64,000 bases of DNA from Melanocharis versteri (taxonomy: Eukaryota > Chordata > Aves > Passeriformes > Melanocharitidae), in NCBI GenBank assembly GCA_013397845.1, contig VZTG01008547.1, positions 109,577-173,576 on the forward strand. The letters are read 5' to 3'. The notes beneath the pieces are model-generated. The model saw only the letters and a program-made list of their open reading frames with translations. It searched no databases and was not told the origin of the DNA. Positions 40,558-52,600 of the stretch are shown piece by piece. Both the position numbers and the translations under genes were made by a program. How positions within the stretch are numbered: position 1 is the first letter of the stretch; each line of letters starts with the position of its first letter.

Positions 40558-41514
40558 GGGGCTGGGAGGGAAGGCCACAGTCTCAGCCCCTCCAGTGGGT
40601 GTCAGAGGCTGAGGGGAGAACACCATACCTGAAACCGGGTGAGAGACAGGAGCTGGCTCCCACTGCTCCCGGGTGTTACTTTTCCCTTTGAAGTGCCAGT
40701 TCAGAAGATGAGCCAAAGGACAATGCCTGGTCTGCATCCCTAAAGCTACTGGCTACCGAGACTCAACTTTGGACTGGGCAGCTGGTGGCAGGGACAGAGG
40801 TGGCCAGGCACCTCACCACGTCCCTCTTACATTCCAGCAGCTTCTGAGAGCACAGTGCACTCATCTCAGCCCAGTCCAGCATTAAATTGAGAACATACTG
40901 CCTAAGTGGCACAATTTGTAAAATAATGAGCACGAAGTTTACCTTAGGGCAGTTTTTAGCCAGCTATCAGTCTTAATCATTCAGCCCATGACATTGAGAC
41001 AACATTAGATAGAAAGCACAGTAGGAAGCATCAGAATAAAGGAAACAGCGACAAAAATTCAGCAAGCCTCCTCCGTTGTTACGCCCCACACCCACACTCA
41101 TTTCCCATACTGCTATTACCAAGTATCGCTTGCGTCAAACCCTCTGGAAACCCCTTTTGCCTTCCTTACCAGAAGGACTGCTGCAAAGTCTTAGCTGGAG
41201 ATTATCCTTCGGCTGCTGCAGCCCCATTTCTCCCTGCACACAGTAACTGAGGCATGGAAGGGCTATGGAAACTCAGCAGAGAAAGAAGTGGAACCTGGAG
41301 ACTCAAATCTGGGGTACAGGCCTTCTCTCGAGGCCAGGCACAGAGAAGAAACAGCAAGATTATAATAAGGAGTACAAAGGAGAAAAAGGAAGAGATAAGC
41401 AGCAAGCATGGAAAGGATAGTTTGGCATGCCTGAGTGCATTTCTACAGTGTTTTCTGACAGCAGCCGAAAGATGAGGAGAAACAGATGATAAGAAAGGAG
41501 GCACTGTTTCAGCC
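40558..41514. other. Intergenic stretch upstream of JADE3
   Basis: Moderate-GC sequence right of the CR1. No gene, repeat family or splice signal recognised. Confidence 0.6.
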
Positions 41515-41815
41515 AAATACTCCATCTAGCTCAACATAGCCTCCCACCTGCTCTACCAAGTCACGGGCACCTTGCACTGACTTCCTCTTGGCCCAAGTGG
41601 GCATCTACAGTAAGATACTTCCCCTGAGTATTCTACAAGCCTCCAGGTACTTAATCACATTTCCCAAACAATATGTGGAGCGTCTATTTAGTAACCCTCA
41701 ACAAATCACTTCTCCAAGTACTTGTCCAAGTCAGCTCTCACTGAATTCTTTTAGGCTTCTGACTGTAAATCACTGCTGGCAAGGACTTCCATGCATCTAC
41801 TACCTGCTGCAAAAC
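41515..41815 (-). mobile_element. Old CR1 LINE relic
   Basis: The plus strand begins with CCATCTAGCTCAACATAGCC-like sequence. It later has TTTAGGCTTCTGACTG followed by GGCAAGGACTTCCATGCATC, which match the antisense order of the 3' region of old CR1 elements (CATCTAGCCCAGTAT..., then GGCAAxGAGTTCCACAG). It is highly diverged and gapped. The assignment rests on recalled consensus order, not an alignment. Confidence 0.5.
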
Positions 41816-44800
41816 AAACAAAAAAAAAATTTGTATAACTGGTTCATATTCTGGAATGTAATATGAAGCATAGCTTTCTAAAAATGCTGTTAGACCACAG
41901 CTAAACAGCAATACTGACACGTATGACTTCCTTCACACACCAGCGATCACCTCATTTGCCTTCAGTTCATTTACCTGCCAGAAAAGCACTCTGAGCATCT
42001 TCAGAAAACCACAATATCGAGTAAAACACCAAGAATGCTCCCCCTACCACCACCACTTGTGGAATCCTCTCTATCAAACCAGGTGGACCAGGCAGCAGGG
42101 CAGGCAATATTGAATTTAAGACAAGAGATCTGAGGACAAAAGTGAAGGGAATTCAGAGTGATAAAACCAAGTCCATGTACTAAAGACTTGTTTTCTAGTC
42201 GTAAAAGAAATGGAAGTCTGATTGAGTTAAACTAAACAAAAACCATTGTCAAGTACCAATATCTTCATTAGGATTTCCAAACAATTTCTATTTTTTGTGT
42301 GTCCATGAAACCTGCTTAGTAGAGTGTATATATATAGATACATACACATATGTAGTGTTTAAAGTATTCATCATTCTGAAGGACAATAAAGAATGTATAT
42401 TCCCATCAGTGAAGGAAACATCCCTACAAGAAGTTTCCTGCCAGATTACTTTATATATGAATGACCTCATCAGGAGCAGATGCAGCCCAGCCCAGGAAAG
42501 GTGTTTAGCTGCTATCGTCATTTCCCATGTCTGGAATCACACACACCTCCCTACACTGGCTGTCACATGTCAGGAGAAGATGGCATCCAAGCCTCTAATT
42601 CTGTAGTAAATCCACAGCTGTACATGGTGGGCCCATAGTCAAAAGATAAATGACACAGGAAAACCCGTATCAGAAAGTCTGTGGGGCTACAAATTTCAAT
42701 AAATGCTTTACATTCACCATGTATTTCTATAGGAACACCAAACAAGATGAATAAACAGGAAGCAAATTGTACATTTTTGTTCTTTTTAAAGACATATGCA
42801 GCACAGTTTCTACACTTGCTCTCGAAAGGATGAACTACAGATGCTCTTATGCACCTAGAGAATATAAGGAATTTACAAAGCCAGATGTTAACATGTTGAT
42901 AAAATGTAGCATAAAGAGGAAGTCTTCCCAAAGGCGGAATGATCTGGAAACTAGAAGAGGTATTATTGGGGTAAAATAATGTATACACATGTACCATACC
43001 CAAGTTGAACCAAGTCCTAATTCAGCTGTACAAAAGCTGCCTGTGGTATATTAGGATATTAAGCAGTTACACTGAAATAGCGTTTAATGTTCGAGAAGAT
43101 GGTCATGCAGAGTTTAACATGGATCTGAGCCACAAAAGAAGCACCTCTAACTGAAATACCTAGAAGTACTCCAGTGAATTTCAACAACAACAACAACAAG
43201 TATTTTTCTATACTGAATCTGCTATCGCTGGTCAGATAGCAAAAGACAAGAAGAATGGCACAGAGAAGTAATCAGGGGAAATAAGCATTGGAAAGGCCTG
43301 GTAAGTTAATTCAAACCCCTTACCTCCAAGCCTTTGTGGCATTCCCAACCCGTAGATAAAAGCCTCCATGGCCAGTGATTCTAGTTGACTCTGATAAAAG
43401 AAATACACAGATACTAAAGCCCGGTATACCGCTTTTCTTTGAAATGTTTAGATGCTGCATAAAACTCCCTTCATCAGCAGAGCAGATACCATTGATGAAA
43501 CTTTGGTAGTATGTCCTTGAAACCAGAGCAAGCATTGGCAGTTACTGGCAAGAGACAGAAGAGCTTAACTCCTTTATTTTCCTTTCACATTGAGCAAAAT
43601 TACTGAACTGTTACGATAAAGCACAAACACACACCTGCAAACGAGAGCATTAATTATGACTGTGGAGAAACTTTCATTCTTCTGTGGAAAAAATGCAAAG
43701 CAGAATCTCAAGGGTGGCTAGCCATCTTTAAACCCTTGTGACTAAAACTGTTTCTGATACTCACTAGTAGAAATAGAAGCAAAGAACACTCAGAGCTTCA
43801 AAAGATAGTCGTTAAACACTGAATCCAATCCTTTAGCACTGGTTGGAGCAGTTATCAAAAGATGCCCTCAGGTCATAGTACAGCCCTTCCATTTTATCTC
43901 CAGGACCCTATAAAAAAAAGGCCCCAAAGTGTTTTGTTTTGTTTTTTTAGGGAGGGACTTCCGAAATGGGGGGGAAGATCTCCCTCATAAAAAAGATCAT
44001 CACATTCAGACAAAAAAAAAAGTACTTTCACAATCATGAACCATTTACTCTCTTAAGAACAAAATGTGCCAGCTTCACTTCCCAGGATCTGACAAGTTCA
44101 AAGTTTTGTGCTTAGGGAGATCTTTGATTTATCTTTCTCCTTCGAAGACAGTAGCACAGAATAGAGAGGGCTGCCAGCAGCTTTCAAAACCGATTAGTAT
44201 TATAGCTCTGTACCTTAAATGCATGGAAGCAAGTGCCTAACAAAAAAAAGAATCAAAGAAAACATCTTATGCTTGTATTAGTGAGGAAATAAAGTTGCCT
44301 AAAAGACCTGGTAAGTTAGCTGCCTCTCTGGTGATGTACATGCAGTCTGGGGGAAATCTCACCACAGCAGACAGCATCCATATAAGTAGGGGAGAGTAAG
44401 GCTGCTGCTCCCTTCTGTGCTCAGAAATCACAGCTCTGTGGTCATTCCACCTTTCCATATCCCCCAAAAGGTTTGATTTTTGTTATTTTTGACACATATG
44501 ACTTTAATGGCTTAAACAGGAAAAAAAAAGACAAACCAAAATAAAAGTACAAGCCCAAGATTTCCAAGTTTTCTCCCCCATAACAAAAGGTTTCTAAAAA
44601 TAAAACCATGGATTCTAGTATAACTATTAACTGTGACTTCACTACCACGATACTTGTGACAAAATGAAGTTGGAAAAGCAGAGAGATACATACCACTGTC
44701 ATCTAGACACAGAGTTCTTTGAGCTCCCAGTACTGCAGAGGTGCTTTGCCTTAAATTTTGCCTCATCATTTAGGTAGAGCCTATAATAGCACATTGCTTT

Positions 44801-47099
44801 CAGCTTTTGCAGTTTGGGAACGTCAGACAAACACTCATCTAAACACTTTTCAAGAGCCTTTTAACATCACCATAATTTCCTATCAATCAACTGTTGTTTG
44901 ATGGACAAACTTTCTACAGCTGTTTTAGCAAAAGGATACAAGTGAAATCCACATGTATTTGAAAGATCCCCTAGACCCTTGCAGCACTGGCAATTTTAAA
45001 GCCTTGAGCAATTGGAAAGAGGATGACTTGTACTTGACAGATGCTGGTCACATTGCTTAATATATATTCTGGGAAAGTCCTCAGATACTCTGGCCATGAA
45101 ATTGTACATAGCTGGGGACTATCACTAGATGCATTAAAAAAAAAAAAAGAAAAAGGAATAAGCAGTTGCACATTTTTCTTTATGTACTCAGAAAACTTCA
45201 GAGCTTTTTTAAAAGCTTCTCTCACTTCCCCCTCCTTTTCTTCTCTCTTACTCAGAAGATGACTACATGAGCATCAGGAAGACTCTGTGACCACAAACAT
45301 TACCAGCAACAGTCTTATGGCAACTGGGCATTCTGAAGAGATGAAAGCAGTAAAAAGCATTTTGCTATCAAACCGGACACCAAGATATTAATGTCTGTCC
45401 TGTTAACGTTCCATGACTCCCAGGCATCCAGTTAATTCTCCTGCACATCCTGCTTCTACCAGGTTTGATGTTTGCAAAATTTTGCCATATGTAGATGGTT
45501 GTGTTGAGAGACAGAGCTCAGAATAGATAGCTTTAAGAAAAACCGCCAGGTTAACAATACAGCAAATTATTCATTTTCAGAAATTGTTGTCCTCAGCAAA
45601 TTACTATAGCTCATACTGCAAGCTCTGCAATCAATGCCCAGGGAACAGGGTGGACTCCCAGAGCTAGCTGCCTTCCAGCATATACTGCAGCAAAATGCTG
45701 TACTACAGCACACAGCTTCAGGAAGTGCTACAGCCAGTTGCACCATCCCACTCAAATCCATGGATGCTAGAGACAATACTTGCAATTGGCAGTTCTTCAT
45801 GGCTTTTGAAACTGGTGGACTAGAATTTACATGTCTTAGATCAGATTTAAACATGCCTTGGAAGAGCTGTTCCTGCAGACCTCCAAAGACCTATGTCACC
45901 CTTGTGGATTCAGGAGGCTTACTCATTAATTCAAAAAAGAAATGGCACAAAGGTTCCAATGAGTCAAAAAGGAACTTGATTGCAAAAGACCTAGAGTTTA
46001 GGAACTAATCAGGCAGGCAACTTGGCTGCTTCTAGGTGTTAAAAGATTCATTTCACTATGTCCTGCATTAAATTTTTAGGAAAACAGCCTGTGAAATCAA
46101 CATCTTTTAGAAGATATTATTATCAATGCTGATTTAAATTTGTGCAGAACGCTGAATTCTGTATTAATAAAACCAAAATACTTAAAAGCTAGCATTTAAA
46201 TAAGAAAATATTCAGCTACAGAGTTTTTACTCATGCTTAAGTCAGTAAAACTTTTTTCCCCTTATTAGTCAGAATGACTTAAGCATATATTTTTGTAAAA
46301 AAAGGTTAAGGCTTCTTTATGGAATTGAAAAAATCTGTCCAAGTTATGTAAGTTCACCCTGGTATGTGGATTAAAGTCATGCAAAAAATGCATGCATATT
46401 AGATATGACAAAAGAAAGTGGGTGATCATCTAGCAGCTGGGGCACAGATACTTCTTCATGTTCGTATTTGAAGATGTGGTTGGTAAAAATGGTGCAAATG
46501 CTTAAGGGCAGCTTTGCTATGAGTTAGACATCACATAAAAAAAATTATTAGGCAACTTGGATCCAACTGGGGTAACAAGATGGTTTTTAAACTGTAAAAT
46601 CGTACAATAATAGCTAAGGGTAAACAAAAAGTTTTGATACTTTAAAGCTTCACAATTTTACTCAATATATTCAAAAGACAATTATATTGATACAGTACTT
46701 TATGTTCTTTACAAACATTTATGCTTAGTGAGTTACCGTAGACCATCTCTACTTGGAAGAGTCACACTTCTGACCAGTTTAAAGCCACGTTTGGAAATTT
46801 ATGAAATGTTTACCTATTTTCAGGAGGTTTTTACTGGTTTTTGGATATTAAATGGACTTGCTTTCTATACTAACAATTTTACTACTATAACCACCACAAT
46901 CTCTGACTGAGGAAAAATCCCTGCTGTCAAAAAATCACCTTTTTCAGAGGATGAATGACTGGAGAATTGATGCTTTTTTTTGGTTAGCTATGAGTATCTA
47001 TTTCAAAATACATCCCTGTTTAAACATGGAAATCAGCTTTTATACTTAATATAATTACATTTTTCAATACACTATAATTTTAAAAAGTCTTATGAATCC
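41816..47099. other. Intergenic region between RP2 3' end and JADE3 5' end
   Basis: AT-rich sequence without convincing genes. It includes a (CAA)6 microsatellite (43182-43199) and short A/T runs. The longest frame (45634-46008, plus, 124 codons) resembles no known family and has no promoter or splice context. The boundary with the RP2 3' UTR is uncertain. Confidence 0.6.
43182..43199. repeat. (CAA)6 microsatellite
   Basis: Six uninterrupted CAA/CAG-type triplets, the last being CAAG-ended; a simple intergenic repeat. Confidence 0.85.
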
Positions 47100-49595
47100 A
47101 GAGTTTAAGTATTTCAAATGTTTATTATGAATCACATTCACAGTGTAATACAAATTACATTAAAATCTACACAACATATATAGAAAGAATACATGAAACA
47201 CGTACCATTCTGTAACGCAAAGAATTCCTGACTCTTAAGCTAGAAGTGTTCTTAACACCTGTTAGCAAGAAATGGAAATCAAAAGATAAATAATTGGATT
47301 GAGAAACTCCTTCATTATTTAGGGATTTTTTATTAAAAAGTCTTGATGTCGGTAAACAGACCATCCATGTTAAAAAAAAAAAAAAAAAGCAACACCACTC
47401 TTTCCCAGCATGTAGAAATGTTATTCCACTGTTTCAAGCCTAGATTAATTTTCAATTAATCATCCTGTCCTCCAGCAAAAGGAGTCAAAAGTCCATTTAG
47501 CACTTTGTTTCCAAAGCAGGCTGATGATACAAAAAATAAGCTATAAACATACACATAATCATGTGTCAGCATGTAACTTTGGAAATATTATACGTAAAAG
47601 TTTAGAGACCAAGGTAGTCCAGTATATGTACTGCTGATGCAAATCACACAATGACGGCTCTGAAGTACATCATACAATTTCAATGTACTGTCCATACCAA
47701 AATAATATCTTTACCGTAGATGTCTAAATTAATTCCTGTAAATGTTGACTGATAAGTTGTGCTAGTACTTTGGAAAGAAACACAAAATTTTTAGCTCTTT
47801 TCACAGCTCCACCTCACACTTATTAAAAAAAATAATAATGGCTGGCTAAGTGCAAGTAAGTGGTAATTTCTGCTACCAGTTGGATTCTGGTGGTGGCTTG
47901 ATTTTCTTTCACTTTTTCAAATAAAAACATTTCAGAGAAGTGGCAATTTTCTTACCTTCAGTACACCAATGGTTCGGTTTATTCAGGAGATATTCTTCCT
48001 TATTTAATCTATGCGTAACTCTAACAAGAAGTCCTAAAAACATATTCTCTAGTTTACACTAATGGCAAGCATTTGCCCAGTAGCAACAAAATGACAGTTC
48101 AGAACTTCCCTTGGTCATTACAGAATTATGAATTTCAGACGAACAGATTCTTTCATGTGCTCATTCGAAAAAATTAGAGATGTGTTTTTAGCCACCCACT
48201 TTGGAGCTCCAGAGCTGTGAAACTGATGAGTCAAGACTCATTTTCAGTTAAGATTTGCAAGATCTCCCCTTTTGACAGATGACCATAATAAGGAAATCAC
48301 TTTAGCACCTCAACACAGCCCCAATCCATTCAATGAATTGTAAAGGCTATGCAAACTGGCAAGCCACTCTTTAAATTACAAAATTTGGTTTTGTGTGTTT
48401 GCATGCACAATTGGTTCAAGTACTACAGAGGGCTTGTAAACTTGGACATAAGCTTTAAGTTCATGTAGAAAAATCAGTAAGGATGTAATATGCAAAAATA
48501 AATCAATCATTTAATACCCATATAGAGTTGCATTCTAATATGCACTATTTAGCAATAAGCAGAATTACTGAACACTATTCAAAAGCATCTCACAAAATGC
48601 TGGTAGCACTTCTTCAGTCTGTCTTCAGAATTAATACAAAATAAATCCTATGGCAGTGTGTAGCACTTTACAGCACTTTCTATACTACTTCTGAATGTAA
48701 AAGCCTTCTCCTGGGGTCTAGCAAGGAAGAAGGGGTTTTTAATGCCATCAAAGTCCCTCTCTGACTATTGGCTATGTCCCTTCTAGCAAACAGCAATGTG
48801 CCAGAGGTTTATTGCTCCAAGTGCAAAGAAACCTCATGTATATCCCATGTGTGAGCTGGGAATGCCAGAGGCAGCTGTATTACCGAAGAACCTGAGCGGA
48901 CCTTAGCTTCAGCAGAGCACTCATGCTCGGGATTCACCTCAAAGCAGAAAAGCCTGGCAAGTGCTCACTTACCAGAATGCCGTTGTGACAACTCTCACCT
49001 TAAATGCTGCTGCAAACAACTTTATTCAAAAACGCGTGCTGAAGCAGAGTAAGCCAAAGTCACAAACCGCTTTTGAAAGCATGCTACAAGGACAATTCAT
49101 TTCAGATGAATCTTTCAGAAAAAGTCAATGACTGCAGCTTCCTTCCTGGACCCCCACTGAAGACAAATCTGCATGTGGGAAAGTTTTGAAGGGCAAGTTT
49201 CACATAAATACACTTTCTAAACAATGTGTCTGAGTTGAAGATAACAATGACTACTGCATCAAACTTGGATCCGCAATACTCTTTTAAAATACGTATAACC
49301 ATTAGATGTTGTCAAGAAACATTCAAGTGTCGATAGATGTTTAGAGATCACTGTAAAAAAGTTAGTAGAAAAGCTCAATTGTTTTTGAAGTTAAACTTAA
49401 GTTTCAAACACAATGCAAATGGTGAGCTCTGCCTTTTACTCCAGTTCAGATAATATGGTATTAAAAACCACCAGTGGCTTTATAAAAAGGATATATGAGA
49501 AATACAAAACTAAATGACGAAACTACTGCGATATTCAAGCCAAGTGACATCCAAGTGCTGAGACAAACCGTACATGAGCACCTTCATACTAAACT
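47100..49595 (-). other. RP2: Presumed RP2 3' untranslated region
   Basis: There is no coding signal downstream of the RP2 stop. AATAAA hexamers on the minus strand lie at 49026-49021, 48813-48808, 47333-47328 and 47126-47121. Human RP2 has a long 3' UTR, so the most distal hexamer is a reasonable end, but the true cleavage site cannot be chosen from sequence alone. An A17 run on the plus strand (47372-47388) lies within it. Confidence 0.35.
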
Positions 49596-49679
49596 TCACA
49601 TTCCCATCTGCATGTCAGCGAAGTTGTAGAAATTGTCTACATCTTGAGATGCTGATGCTTTGCTTTCCGATACAAAAAC
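49596..49679 (-). CDS. RP2: RP2 coding exon 5 with stop
   Basis: Acceptor aaaacag|GTTTTT, then VFVSESKASASQDVDNFYNF, ADMQMGM and TGA at 49598-49596. Human ends in FYNFADMQMGI, so the C-terminus is complete and normal. Confidence 0.96.
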   Translation of the reverse strand, partial: VFVSESKASASQDVDNFYNFADMQMGM

Positions 49680-52600
49680 CTGTTTTGTTAAACAAGAAAA
49701 TAGTTATGCATTAGTAAAAACAGTCTTTGCTCATTTGCAATCAGTAATGCTTATTTTTAGTTCTGCATTTCATGAGAGACACTACTCTGTTGGTTCCCAC
49801 TGCATGACAGAAATCCTAGAATTCTCTCAGCCCTGATGCACCCACCATTTGTTATCATCACCCCTTCCTAGCACACATGCTAGCTGCATTAACCCTTGCC
49901 TTCAGGATCAGGAGTTTGGGGCTTCATTATCCAGCAGTCACAGCTTCAGTTAGTGTCTATTTAGATGTACTTTGATGGGTAAAGTCAACACTCTCCAGGA
50001 GAGTGGGGGAAAATAAATACACTAAATCCTTAGAATACTATTTTCCTTTAACAGAAAGGGAGAGTTTGTTAGAAAGACTTTCTTGTGCTATATCACCCTC
50101 AAAAAAACTTTGTTGCTTCTCCAGCAGGTGACTATTTTTTAAAAAATAACTCTAATTACATTTGCATTTTTAAAAATTTATCAATGTATGTGAAAGTCCA
50201 AGCTTTGTCACCTTTGTAAGCTTTCAGCAGATCAACAACAATTGTCTTAGGCAATACCCACAGTTGAGTGTAACTGAAAGCATTGTGGCTGTTTACCAAT
50301 CTCAACATGCAAGAAATAGCCTCAATCATAAAAATTAAATGAGATGACTTATTACAAGATGACAGTTTTCCAGAAATGGGCAGCCTAGGTCCAAGTAAGT
50401 CTTTTGAAAGGAACTGAAAGACAGCAAGGAACATGGATGCTATGTCTCAAAGACATTCTAGTCTTCTTTGAACAGCTGCCTGAAAGCAAAGGGCTTGTCA
50501 CTTTCCTGTTATTAGGAGTGCTCTAAATGTTTCCAGAAATTTTCTCAAAACCATTGCCATTTAGAGAAAGGGAACAGCAAGGAAATAGGAGGAGTGGTGT
50601 AAGGAAACTGAAGTGAGAGAAGCTGACAGAAGAAGAAAAGAACACTGTCTTTGAAGGAAGGCATTCTGTGGTATCCTAAACAGCAAAAGTAAACATGGAA
50701 AAAAGTTGAAATCCCATCATATTATCTTTGTCATGGTTTAATAGACAGGACACCACAAAGCTAAGTGACCAAATCCAAGACGTAAAGTGGAACTTTTTGG
50801 TACTATATTTAAACAACTTGATTTTGCTCTTACGTGAAATAACAGTTTTAAGTGGAAATCTTGTATTCTTCAGGGGATATGGGGATTCAGAACTCTCTTT
50901 TCTAGGACAATTTTCTTGTCACCAACAAGTAACTCATGTTTTGAGTACAAAAACCAAAACAACAACAGAAGGATATTCTGATTTTACTACCCATAAAACT
51001 AAAAAGATCGTGTAGTATGTCAACACTATATCTTGACCATGAAATAGCTCAGACATTCTGTAATATTTTCTGTGAATAAAACAATACACCAGCTTACCTT
51101 GGTCCCACTAAAAACTTCATTTATAGTGCTTTGACATTGTTCCACAGCACCATCTCCGTTGAACTCCAAAGCAACCACTGGACCTAGAAAACAGTTTCAT
51201 CTAAAATCAATACTACTTTTAAGCTTGGCATTGAAACAGTAGATTTCTCAACCCATAGGGAATTGTGCAGCTTGCAAGAAGCATTTTATTTTTTCGCTTG
51301 AGAAGCCCCATAACGGCAGATAAAGAATTATAAACACTTAAACACGTTAAAAAAAAGTACACTGTTATCTGCAATTCCATGCTCTTTTTTTTTTTTTCCC
51401 CAGAGATTTGGGCAGGATTCCAGTTTTACTTCTTGAAAGGCAGCAATAGCACAAAAATGCTAAGGAGTGCAAGGCATCATGGAAGTGAGTCAGACTATAC
51501 TGCTCAAATAGTGAGCCATTTCACAGACATCTGGAGTGGGACTGAGTCATTCAGGCATTTTTGCCTCAGTCCCAAGATAGCGAACTGCCTGATTTTTAGA
51601 CTTGTTCTCACCCACTATTTGCAGATCTGCTTTCTCTGGTTTCATTCTGAACATGGTATTTCTTCCTATATGACTGCAATACAGCCCATAAACTAGACTA
51701 TAATCTTATAAGTGCAATGGCTTTTGTGCTATTCTTGCAATGAGCATCACAGACTTCTCACATCACCATGAAAAAACCTGCATGTTGCCACCAAGTTCGG
51801 GAGTGTGCACTGAGCTTTAGCGTATAACAGATAACAAGATGTCAGTACTTCTGCAAGAAGAGACAAAACACAACTGCAGTCATATCAATAGAAAGGCTTC
51901 TGAAATACTCTGACAGTACACCAGTTATAAACAAGAATTTTAAACGTTTATCTGCTTTATGCACATCTATACTGATTTGCTTAAATATTTATACAGAAGC
52001 ACTGAACAGCGATTGAGCAGCATTGGTGACAGGTTAGAAATAGTCTAAAAGCATGAGCTTCTTTTGACTGCTCCAGGCAGATCTGCACGTGCCACTGCTC
52101 CTGAGCTATGCGGTTGGACCACTAGAGGGGGAGCAGAAACACAAAATACATGTGAAATAACTCATTTCTGGTGCCTTCAGGAGTTTTGGCTGGTTTAGGA
52201 CCTCACTGAGTCTTCCAAAACTCATCTCACATTTTACAATATGCCCTTGAAACACAAATTTCTCCTTCATTCCTCTTTCTTCTCCAGAAATCTCTAGTAA
52301 CATATTTCTATATCAAGGGGAGAAAGAAACACAAACTCACCTTTTTCCAGCAGTGGAATGAATTCTGATGCACTCTGCTGGAAAACTCTGTGAGCATCCT
52401 CTGCCTTCATTAAGACTTCTTTAGTCTGTACCAGCTGAAAGCCTTTACTAGTCATCTGTTAACAGAGAAAGAATTCATGTTAAAAATGCTTCTAAGGCAG
52501 AATTCAACTTGAGTATCCAGATTACACTGTAATAGACCCATTTTTCCCATACACATTAAGTCACAGAGCAAAGGGACCCTTTTTGCTCTTTTCAGAGACC

